From: Micromonospora carbonacea
Lineage (GTDB): Bacteria > Actinomycetota > Actinomycetes > Mycobacteriales > Micromonosporaceae
Direction of reading: 5' to 3'
Assembly (NCBI RefSeq): GCF_014205165.1
Contig: NZ_JACHMZ010000001.1
Span: 3,888,501 to 3,952,500 of the forward strand
DNA: 64,000 nucleotides
In this document: piece by piece, positions 27,668-35,421 of the stretch
Position numbering within the stretch: the stretch's first letter is position 1
Layout: every line of letters starts with the position of its first letter
Notes under the pieces: model-generated
Told to the model about the DNA's origin: nothing
The model's input: the letters and a program-made list of their open reading frames with translations, nothing else
Databases searched by the model: none
Translations under genes and position numbers: made by a program

Positions 27668-28318
27668 CTACTTCGGCGGCAGCCGGCCGCGGCCGAATCC
27701 GTCCTCGCGGGCGCGGTCGAGAAACTGCACCCGGTGCTCGATCGGCCGGCCCGCCCGCGCGTATTTCTCCTTGATACGATCGAGGTACGTCCGCACCGTT
27801 CCGGGTGCTATCCCCAGCACCCGGCCGACCGCCTCGACGGTGCACCCGCTGCCGTAGGAGACCAGCACCTCGCGTTCCCGGGCCGACAGCTGCGGGCGTT
27901 CGGGCCGGGCGTCGCGGCCCAGCCAGAACGCGTGCTCGGTGGTCATCGGCGTCTCCCCGGCGGCGACCTGCCGGACCACGTCGGCCAGGACGCCGAGGTT
28001 GTTGGCCTTCAGCACGTACGCCGAGGCGCCGGCCTCGGTGGTCGCCGCGATGTAGACCGGGTCGGGGATCACCGACACCACCACGACCGTGTGCCCGACG
28101 GCGACCAGCCGGCGGACGTTGTCGGCGGGGTCGGTGAAGTTCTCCAGGTTGAGGTCGAGGATCACGATCCTGGGCCGCCGCGTCGCCGCGAGGAACTCGT
28201 CGACCGAGACGGCGAGGGCCGTGAGCGTGATGTCCGGCAGGCGGCTCATCCAGGCGGACATGCCCTCCAGCAGCATCTGGTCGTTGTCGATCGCACCGAT
28301 CTCGATCATTGCCGCCAT
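27668..28318 (-). CDS. NarL/LuxR-type response regulator
   Basis: The 216-residue protein has a receiver domain with acidic pair DND (residues 11-13), phosphoacceptor Asp55 (IVILDLNL) and conserved Lys in YVLKANN. A LuxR-type helix-turn-helix follows (QLSAREREVLVSYGSG then VGRVLGIAPGTVRTYLDRI). It pairs with the overlapping sensor kinase. The ATG at 28318 is chosen because GGAGGTCTC precedes it directly; an ATG three codons later would make the classic ATGA overlap with the kinase stop. It is the best local candidate to control the Srf/tubulin operon downstream, or the divergent kinase/CHAT array (inference). Confidence 0.9.
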   Translation of the reverse strand: MAAMIEIGAIDNDQMLLEGMSAWMSRLPDITLTALAVSVDEFLAATRRPRIVILDLNLENFTDPADNVRRLVAVGHTVVVVSVIPDPVYIAATTEAGASAYVLKANNLGVLADVVRQVAAGETPMTTEHAFWLGRDARPERPQLSAREREVLVSYGSGCTVEAVGRVLGIAPGTVRTYLDRIKEKYARAGRPIEHRVQFLDRAREDGFGRGRLPPK

Positions 28319-29484
28319 GAGACCTCCACCATCGTTCCCTGGTCCGGCGCGGAGTCGATGGCGACCCGGCCGCCCACCTCCACGACGCAGTGCCGCAGCT
28401 CGCGCACGAGCCCCCGGCCGGGGGCGACCGCCTCCGGCCGGAAGCCCCGCCCCCGGTCGACGACGGTGAGGGTGATCCCGCCGTCGCCGCCGACGGCGGT
28501 CAGCCAGGCCTCGTCGGTGCCGGCGTGCTTGGTGACGTTGGTCAGCGCCTCGCTGACCGCGTTGGTCAACGCCTGCTCGACGTCCGGGGGCAGGCGTTCG
28601 GACAGGTCGTGGAACTGCGAGTGCACCTGCAGGCCCAGCGCCTGCTTGTCGCGCACCACGCCGGCCAGCGCGCTGGCCAGGTTCCCCGTCGGGCCGCCGC
28701 TGCCGGCGGTGACCAGCCCGCGCAGGTAGTCGGCGTCGCGCTGGGCGAGCGCCCGCACCTCCTCCCGGCGGTGGTCCAGCCGGCCCCGGGCGATCATGCT
28801 CAGCGTCGTGAGCACGGTCCGGTGCAGCGCGTCGTACTGGCGGGTCCGTTCGTCGAAGCGGGCCTGCGCCGCGGCCTCCCGGGCCCCGGCGGCCAGCGCC
28901 GCCTCGGTGGCGGCGTCCAGTTGGGCGGCGCTGCCGCGCAGGTAGCCGGCGACCACGGCGGCCAGCACCGCGAAGCCCAGCAGCGACACCGCGTTGACGG
29001 TGGTCGCGCCGAATCCGTCCGGGCCGGCGAGCAGCTCGCGCAGGGAGCCGGCCAGGTAGCCGGCCACGAGCAGGGCGACGGCCGCCGTCGCGGGCCAGCG
29101 CGGCACGAACGCGGCGGCCACGATCGCCGCGCCCATCGCCGGCGGCAGGACCCAGTGCTGCCAGCCCGTGTCGCACGAGGCGACGCAGGCGGCCGGGACC
29201 AGCAGCAGCCCGAGCAGCGCCACCAGCACGTCGGCGTAGACCCAGCCGTGGCCCATCCGGCCGGCCCGGCCGGCGCGGACGAACAGCAGCACCGTCCAGG
29301 CGACCGTCAGCAGGTAGCCGGCCAGGACCAGGGCCGGCAGCCGGTACATCCGCAGGCCGCCGATGAGCGGCACCGGGATCCAGACGGCGAGCTGCACCGC
29401 CCGCAGGCAGCCGGCCGCCCAGATCAGCAGCACGTTCACCCGTGCCGCCGCCTTCTGTCGCGTCAGCGCCCCTGTCTGCCCCAC
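28306..29484 (-). CDS. Sensor histidine kinase with LHR instead of LHD
   Basis: About 392 residues with five or six transmembrane helices between residues 17 and 182, then a dimerisation/phosphoacceptor helix (FDERTRQYDALHRTVLTTLSM, phosphoacceptor His221) and an HATPase_c domain (EALTNVTKHAG N-box, VVDRGRGF G-box, GRGLVREL). No extracellular sensor domain is visible, so a membrane or intramembrane signal is likely. In related actinobacterial kinases the residue after the histidine is acidic (LHD); here it is Arg, which may alter catalysis. The start is uncertain: GTG at 29484 or a GTG 15 codons later. The promoter region is shared with the divergent TPR gene. Confidence 0.85.
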   Translation of the reverse strand: MGQTGALTRQKAAARVNVLLIWAAGCLRAVQLAVWIPVPLIGGLRMYRLPALVLAGYLLTVAWTVLLFVRAGRAGRMGHGWVYADVLVALLGLLLVPAACVASCDTGWQHWVLPPAMGAAIVAAAFVPRWPATAAVALLVAGYLAGSLRELLAGPDGFGATTVNAVSLLGFAVLAAVVAGYLRGSAAQLDAATEAALAAGAREAAAQARFDERTRQYDALHRTVLTTLSMIARGRLDHRREEVRALAQRDADYLRGLVTAGSGGPTGNLASALAGVVRDKQALGLQVHSQFHDLSERLPPDVEQALTNAVSEALTNVTKHAGTDEAWLTAVGGDGGITLTVVDRGRGFRPEAVAPGRGLVRELRHCVVEVGGRVAIDSAPDQGTMVEVSWRQ

Positions 29485-29679
29485 GTCCCGACGATGGCAT
29501 GTCGCGTCCTCGTCGGACAGTCGGCATATCGGCGGACACGAACGACCGCCCGCGACACCCGATGCGGATTTCGTCAGATCCGCCGCCGCACGGGCATTGA
29601 CGAATCGAATAGGCGACTGCCACGCTGGCACGGCCGAAGTGCCGCAGTGCTCTCACCATGCCAACCGTTCGGATGATTC

Positions 29680-31617
29680 ATGCTGCAACCGATGGGGCAC
29701 ATTCCCTGCCATCAGGTCGATGCCGCAGTTCGCGCCGCCGAAGATCAACTAGCGACTGCCGCAAGGCGTTCCCCCGCCGAACGAGTCGCGTTGCTGTGGA
29801 GGCTTTGCGACGCATTGCAGGGCCGATTCCTGTGCACCAATTCCGCCGCCGACCTGAATAGCGCGATCGACACGGTGCGGACCGCGCGGGAGCTGGTGCC
29901 GAAGGCCCGGCCGGAGGCCCGGCTGCTCGCGATCCGGCTCGCCTCGCTGCTCGGCATGCGCAGCCGGCCCGACGACGAACAGGAGGCGTCCGCGGTGCTC
30001 GTCGCCGCCCAGCGGACCGTCCGCCCGGGCAGCGTGGAACACGCCGCCATCGACTTCATGACCGCCGCCCTGCTGCTCCCCCACTACCTGCGCCACCGGC
30101 GGGAGGAGGACCTGACGGCGGCCGTCGAGCGGCTGGAACGGGCGATGCCCGTCCTCGACGGGGAGGCCGCCCGGGACCGGGCGAACCCGCAGCACACGGC
30201 GGTCATGGCCACCATGGCCGGCATGGCGCGCTTCCACCTGGCGCTCGCTCACCACAGCCGGCAGAGTGGCGGCCCCGCCGACGAGGAGGCCGAGCAGCGG
30301 ATCGTCGCCCTGCTCGCCGAGGCGGAGCGGCTGTCGCCGCAGACCACGTCCATGGCGGGCATGCTGCACCAGGTCCGCGCGTTGCAGCGGGGCCTCGTCC
30401 AGGGCGAGTCGGCGGACCCGATGGCCATGGCCGAGCAGGTCTCGATCGGCGACGACGTGCCCTTCCCCGTGGCGACCGGGCTGCTCGGGAGCACGGCCGG
30501 CGCGATCCGGGCCGGCGGGCGGCTCGGCTCCTCCGGCGACCTCCAGGCGCTCGACGCGCAGATCGCCACGTTGGAGGCCGAGCTCGCCGCCCCCGACCGG
30601 TACGAGCCCGACCCGGCGACGCAGCTCGTCACGCTGGCCCAGTGCTACCAGCTCCGGGCCAGGACGAAGGGCCTGTCCGAGGACCCCTCGGCGGGCGCCG
30701 ACCGGCTGCGGGCGCAGGAGCTGGCGACCGAGGCGCTCGCCGCGGGCGGCGGCAGCCAGGACCAGGCCCGGCTGGTGCTGGGCGTCTGCAAGCTGGACTC
30801 CCTCCACCCCGAGCGGCCCGACCCGCAGGTGCTCGACGAGGCGGTCCGACTGCTGCGCAGGGGCGCCGGCGGCACCAGCCTCAGCCCGGCGATGCGCAAC
30901 GCCGCCCGCGTCCCGCTGGCCGAGGCGCTGCTCGCGCGGGGCATGCTCGCCGGCGACGGGGACGAGGTCGACGAGGCGCTGGCGCTGCTCACCGCGCACC
31001 GCGACCGGCTGCCGCCGGCGTCGTTGCAGCACGCGGTGGCCAGTTCCCGGGTCGCCGCCGCCCTGCACGTGCGCGCCGAGGGGACCGGGTCCACCGAGGA
31101 CCTGCTGCACGCCGCCGACGCGTCGCGCCGGGCGACGGCGGCGATCGGGGAACTGAGCCTGGTGTGGGCGTACGACACCGCCCTGTACTGGGCCGAGTGG
31201 TCCTGGCGGCACGGGCGCACGGGTGACGCCGCCGAGGCGTACCTGCTGACCCTGCGGACGCTCAACCAGATGGCCCGCGCCCAGCTCAGCCGCGCGTACG
31301 GCGAACTGGTCCTGCGCCGGCGCACGCGCGGGCTGGTCGGCCGGGCCGCGCACGCGCTGACCCGCCGCCGCCGGCTGCCGGAGGCCGCCGTGGCCCTGGA
31401 GTCGGGCCGGGCCGTGCTGCTGTCGGCCGCGCTGGAACGGGACCTCGTCGGCCTCACCGGCGCGGAGCACGCCCCGGTGCGCGAGCGCTACCGCCGGGCG
31501 GTGGACCGGCTGACCGAGCTGGAGGACCGGGCGCAACGCGAGGCGTCGACGCAGGAGGGCCTTCCGTCCGACGAGGCGGCCACGGAGGAGGAACTGACGG
31601 GGGAGGAACAGGCGTGA
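29680..31617 (+). CDS. CHAT-type TPR scaffold protein lacking the CHAT protease domain
   Basis: The 645-residue protein is made of consecutive helical pairs resembling the TPR arrays of actinobacterial CHAT proteins, for example LAEALLARGMLAGDGDEVDE and AALHVRAEGTGSTEDLLHAA. Near the end, ALESGRAVLLSAALERDLVG followed by ERYRRAVDRLTELEDRA is the segment that normally precedes a CHAT domain. Here it is followed only by an acidic Glu/Thr-rich tail and the stop, overlapping the kinase start as GTGA. It therefore looks like a detached sensor/scaffold half. No good ribosome site precedes the ATG, and the true start may lie slightly downstream. Confidence 0.78.
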   Translation: MLQPMGHIPCHQVDAAVRAAEDQLATAARRSPAERVALLWRLCDALQGRFLCTNSAADLNSAIDTVRTARELVPKARPEARLLAIRLASLLGMRSRPDDEQEASAVLVAAQRTVRPGSVEHAAIDFMTAALLLPHYLRHRREEDLTAAVERLERAMPVLDGEAARDRANPQHTAVMATMAGMARFHLALAHHSRQSGGPADEEAEQRIVALLAEAERLSPQTTSMAGMLHQVRALQRGLVQGESADPMAMAEQVSIGDDVPFPVATGLLGSTAGAIRAGGRLGSSGDLQALDAQIATLEAELAAPDRYEPDPATQLVTLAQCYQLRARTKGLSEDPSAGADRLRAQELATEALAAGGGSQDQARLVLGVCKLDSLHPERPDPQVLDEAVRLLRRGAGGTSLSPAMRNAARVPLAEALLARGMLAGDGDEVDEALALLTAHRDRLPPASLQHAVASSRVAAALHVRAEGTGSTEDLLHAADASRRATAAIGELSLVWAYDTALYWAEWSWRHGRTGDAAEAYLLTLRTLNQMARAQLSRAYGELVLRRRTRGLVGRAAHALTRRRRLPEAAVALESGRAVLLSAALERDLVGLTGAEHAPVRERYRRAVDRLTELEDRAQREASTQEGLPSDEAATEEELTGEEQA

Positions 31618-34139
31618 GCGACGTACCCACCCGGCGGGAGGGCCCCGGCCGGCAGGCCGCACCCACCACCGCCGACCCGACGCCGGGCACCGCGCCGGCC
31701 ACCACCCGGGAGACGCCGCCGCCGGGCCCGGCCGCCCCGGCGACCGGCGGCGACGACAGCGGCCTGCCGCAGGGCGTGTCGGCGCGGTTCAGCCCGGTGC
31801 GCCACCTGGCCACCGGCGGGGAGGCGCACCTGGTCATGCTGGTCGAGGAGCGGGCCACCGGCCTGACCCGGGTGGCGAAGGTCTACCCCACCTCGGTGCG
31901 GCCCGACCCACGGCTGCTCGACGCGCTGCGCACCGCCGACGAGCGCCACGTGGTCCGCATGCTCGACTACGGCACCGAGGTCAACCGGTACGGCACCCCC
32001 ACCAGCTGGGAGGTGCTGGAATACCTGCCGCACGGCTCGCTCGCCGCGCTGGCCCGCGCCCACGGCGGCCCGCTCCCGCCGCAGCAGGTGCGCCGGGTCG
32101 TCGCGGAGGTCACCGACGCCCTGGCCTACCTGCACGGGCAGCTGCGCCACGGCGACGCCACCGGCATCGCCCACCGCGACATCAAGCCGGAGAACGTGCT
32201 GGTCCGCTCGGTGGACCCGCTGGAGCTGGTGCTCTGCGACTTCGGCCTGGTCGCCGAGCTGCGGGCCACCCGGCGCAGCACCGGCCGGGCGGGCACCCCC
32301 GCCTACCAGGCCCCGGAGACGTGGTGGCAGAAGAGCCAGGAGCCCGCGCAGGACTGGTGGTCGCTCGGGGTCCTCGTCGTCGAGCTGCTCACCGGCCGCA
32401 ACCCCAACAGCGGCGTGGGCGGCGACACCGCCAACGAACGGACCATCTTCGAACACATCGCCACCTACGGCGTCGACCTCAGCGGCGTCACCGACCTGGG
32501 CTGGCTGCTGCTGTGCCGGGGGCTGCTGACCCGGGCGCCCGCGCTGCGCTGGGGCGCGGACCAGGTGCGGGCCTGGCTGGCCGGCGAGACACCCGCCGTC
32601 GACGACCCCGACCCCGCGCCGGAACCCGAGCAGCGGCCGGTGCCCCCGTTCGAGCTGGCCGGGCGCCTCTGCCGGAACCCGGCCGAGGTGGGCGTGGCGA
32701 TGTCCGAGAACTGGCAGGCCGCCGTGGGGCTGTTCCGCCGCCGGGAGAGCCAGCTCGACCTCGACGACTGGCTGCGCGACAACTTCCCCCGGCTCGACCT
32801 GCCGACCAACCTGATGAAGTCGAAGGCCGCCGGGCGCGACGACGCCGCCGCCCGGGTCGTCCGCTTCGTCTCCCACGTCGCGCCGGAGCTGCCCCCCGTC
32901 TTCGAGGACGAACCCGCCGACGGGCCGGGCCTCGCCGGCCTGGCCGCGCGCGCCGTCGCCGGTGAGCCGGCCGCCGCCGGCATCGTCGCCCGGCTCGACG
33001 CCCAGCTCCTGCGGGCCCTGGCCCGGCACCGCTGCCGGGCGCACCCCGGCTGCGCGGACGGCCCCTGCGCGGTCCTCGCCGACACCGCCGAGCGGCTCGC
33101 CCGGGTCACCTCGGCCGTCGACGCCCGCGCCGGGCAGCTCGGCGGCGAGCTGGCCGCCGGGGCCACGGGCGGCTGGCCGCGCGGGACGCCGCCGGAGCTG
33201 GACCAGGCGCTGCCGGTCGCCCGGGCCCTCGCGCTGCGGCTGCTCGTCGACCCCGACCACGGCGGCCGGCTGCGCGCGACGCTCGCCAGGCAGAAGAGGG
33301 CCGCGGGCCGCTGCGACTGGTGGGAGCGGCTGCGCGAGGAGGCCGGCTCCGGCGGCGACGACCGGCAGGTCGCCGCCGCCGCGCTCGCCGCCGCGCTGAT
33401 CCCGTTCGCCACCGCGCGGATGGCCGCGGAGAAGGCCGCCGCCGCCGAGGCCAGGCAGCGGGAACGCAACGCCGACGCGGCCCGTGCCGGCTGGGTGCCG
33501 CCGGCCCGGGCCACGCTGCGCAACGTCTGGCGGGACGCCGTGAACTACCTGCTCGCGGTCGCGATCGGGTATCTCACCACGTTCGCCGCCGCCGCGTTCT
33601 GGACCCTGGGCGAGTTCCCCGACGCGTGGGCGCGGCCGGCGGTGATGCTCACCCGCGTCGCCGCCGTGCAGACCGCGGTCGCGCTGCCCCTGCTGGCGCT
33701 GCTCGCCTGTCTGGTGATCTGCCCCGCCGACGCGGAGGCCGGGCTGCGCCGGGCCCGCCGGCTCTGCTGGGCCGCCGGGGCGGTGGTCTGGGCGCTGCTC
33801 ACCGCCGACGACGGCACGTACGCGATGTTCCTCCAGTTCCCGGTGGTGCTCGACACCGGCGTACGGACGTGGCTGACCGACCTGGCCACCGGCTACGGCG
33901 AGGCCTACCCGTACGTCGCGGGCGGCGGCCTGCTCCTGGCGGTGTGGCTCGGCCGGCGGCTGGCCGCCCGCGCGTACGGCACCGAGGGCGGGCGGCTGTC
34001 CGGCCGGGTACCGAGGGGCGTGCGCGGCGCGGTGATCGCGCTGGTGGCGGTGCTGTACCTGCTGCAACCGGTCTACGTGTGGCAGGGGTGGGCGGTGCCG
34101 CTGCTGCCCGAACCCACCCGGGTGTGGTGGTTGCTGTGA
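31614..34139 (+). CDS. Membrane Hanks-type Ser/Thr protein kinase
   Basis: The 841-residue protein has a disordered Pro/Thr N-terminus and a complete kinase domain (about 55-345): Gly loop LATGGEAHL, Lys89 (RVAKVYP), catalytic HRDIKPENVLV with Asp189, CDFG (208-211), and activation segment GTPAYQAPE. A middle region (345-630) of unknown fold has a Cys/His cluster (HRCRAHPGCADGPC), possibly metal-binding. About five transmembrane helices follow between residues 640 and 835. The kinase lies N-terminal and cytoplasmic, unlike PknB-type enzymes with one helix and an external sensor. It would phosphorylate partners read by the FHA protein and reversed by the PP2C encoded downstream. Confidence 0.9.
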   Translation: MSDVPTRREGPGRQAAPTTADPTPGTAPATTRETPPPGPAAPATGGDDSGLPQGVSARFSPVRHLATGGEAHLVMLVEERATGLTRVAKVYPTSVRPDPRLLDALRTADERHVVRMLDYGTEVNRYGTPTSWEVLEYLPHGSLAALARAHGGPLPPQQVRRVVAEVTDALAYLHGQLRHGDATGIAHRDIKPENVLVRSVDPLELVLCDFGLVAELRATRRSTGRAGTPAYQAPETWWQKSQEPAQDWWSLGVLVVELLTGRNPNSGVGGDTANERTIFEHIATYGVDLSGVTDLGWLLLCRGLLTRAPALRWGADQVRAWLAGETPAVDDPDPAPEPEQRPVPPFELAGRLCRNPAEVGVAMSENWQAAVGLFRRRESQLDLDDWLRDNFPRLDLPTNLMKSKAAGRDDAAARVVRFVSHVAPELPPVFEDEPADGPGLAGLAARAVAGEPAAAGIVARLDAQLLRALARHRCRAHPGCADGPCAVLADTAERLARVTSAVDARAGQLGGELAAGATGGWPRGTPPELDQALPVARALALRLLVDPDHGGRLRATLARQKRAAGRCDWWERLREEAGSGGDDRQVAAAALAAALIPFATARMAAEKAAAAEARQRERNADAARAGWVPPARATLRNVWRDAVNYLLAVAIGYLTTFAAAAFWTLGEFPDAWARPAVMLTRVAAVQTAVALPLLALLACLVICPADAEAGLRRARRLCWAAGAVVWALLTADDGTYAMFLQFPVVLDTGVRTWLTDLATGYGEAYPYVAGGGLLLAVWLGRRLAARAYGTEGGRLSGRVPRGVRGAVIALVAVLYLLQPVYVWQGWAVPLLPEPTRVWWLL

Positions 34140-34173
34140 ACGTCAGTGAGGTCGCGATGGTGAGGAGGCCGCG

Positions 34174-35421
34174 ATGAGCGGGATCACCGGCGCCCGGTAC
34201 GTCGTGGAGACGGCCGCCGAGCGCCTCGCCCGCGAGCAGCGGGCCCAGTGGCAGCAGTTCGTGCAGGTCCGGGGCGAGCTGGAGGCGCTGCGCGCCGAGG
34301 CCGAGGCGTACCGGTCGGTCTACGGCAGCCGGATCAGCCGGGTCGTCGCCGGTGCCCGGGCCCGCCCCCAGCACTCCCCGCGTCGGATCGCCGCCGCCAC
34401 CGCCGACGTCGCCCTGCTGGTCGGCCGCGAACGGGAACGGCTGCGCACCGAGGTCCTCGCCGCCTCCCGGCAGGACGTCAGCGGCCTGCTCGCCGCCCCG
34501 GCCGCCGGGGCGGCGCGGCCCGCCGCGCGGCCGCGCCGGCAGTGGGACGAGCGCACCGTCGCCGAGCCGGCCACCCGGCAGCGCGACGACACCGCGACCC
34601 GGGCCGCCCCGGCGCGCGACGACGCGGCGGCGCAGGAACAGCACCGGGCCCGCGCCACCCGGGCCGCCGAGCTGCTGTCCCGGCTGCCCGCCGCCACGCC
34701 CGAGGAGGTCCGCGCGCCGTGCGCCGCGGCGGTCGCCGAGATCGCCGCCGGGGCCCCGCCCAGCCGCGCCCACCTGCTGCTGCGGGACCTGGCGGAGCGG
34801 GTGACCGCCCAGCAGCGGGCCGAGGAACGCGTGGCCCTCGCCCGCCGCGACCTGCTCACCATCGCCGCCCCGCTGGAGACGGTGCCCGGCGACGCGGCGG
34901 CCCGGCTGCGCAAGCGGGTGGCCCGGCTCGTCGCCGACCGCGTCGACCACGTCCCCGACGGGCTGCGGGCCGAGGCCGACGAGGTCGTCGCGCAGGCCGA
35001 CCGGGCCCGCCGCCGCAAGGCCGTGGCCGACGCCGTCCGGGTCGGGCTGACCGACCTCGGCTACCGCGTCGGCGACGGCTTCGACACGGCCCTGGCCGGC
35101 GCCGGGGTGGCGTACGCGGCGATGGACGGTGACACCGGCTACGGCGTGAAGGTGCTGCTCGACCGGGACGACCCGGTGATCCGCACCCAGGTGGTCCGCG
35201 CCGGCAGCGCCCGGGCCGAGCGCACCGAGGACGCCGCCGCCGAGCAGAAGTTCTGCGACGACTACGAGGTGATCAAACGGCGGGTGCGCCGCGCCGGCAT
35301 CCCCATCGACCAGTTCGGGCAGGTCGACCCGGGCCGGCAGGCCGTGCAGGTCGTCGCCGACGAGATGATCCCGGCCCAGGCCCACCGTGCCGCCGGGCAG
35401 CAGAGGAGGCAGGGGCTGTGA
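34174..35421 (+). CDS. Coiled-coil protein with conserved C-terminal domain
   Basis: Function unknown. The 415-residue product is dominated by charged Arg/Glu/Ala helices likely to form coiled coils (AAERLAREQRAQWQQFVQVR; RARRRKAVADAVRVGLTDLG). A compact C-terminal domain of about 95 residues contains VAYAAMDGDTGYGVKVLLD, then AAAEQKFCDDYEVIKRRVRR. The pattern strand-strand followed by a helix with WC/FC-D resembles the end of other actinobacterial coiled-coil proteins I cannot name. It starts behind GTGAGGAGGCCGCG, 34 bases after the kinase stop, and overlaps the AAA+ gene as GTGA, suggesting an adaptor for that ATPase. Confidence 0.72.
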   Translation: MSGITGARYVVETAAERLAREQRAQWQQFVQVRGELEALRAEAEAYRSVYGSRISRVVAGARARPQHSPRRIAAATADVALLVGRERERLRTEVLAASRQDVSGLLAAPAAGAARPAARPRRQWDERTVAEPATRQRDDTATRAAPARDDAAAQEQHRARATRAAELLSRLPAATPEEVRAPCAAAVAEIAAGAPPSRAHLLLRDLAERVTAQQRAEERVALARRDLLTIAAPLETVPGDAAARLRKRVARLVADRVDHVPDGLRAEADEVVAQADRARRRKAVADAVRVGLTDLGYRVGDGFDTALAGAGVAYAAMDGDTGYGVKVLLDRDDPVIRTQVVRAGSARAERTEDAAAEQKFCDDYEVIKRRVRRAGIPIDQFGQVDPGRQAVQVVADEMIPAQAHRAAGQQRRQGL

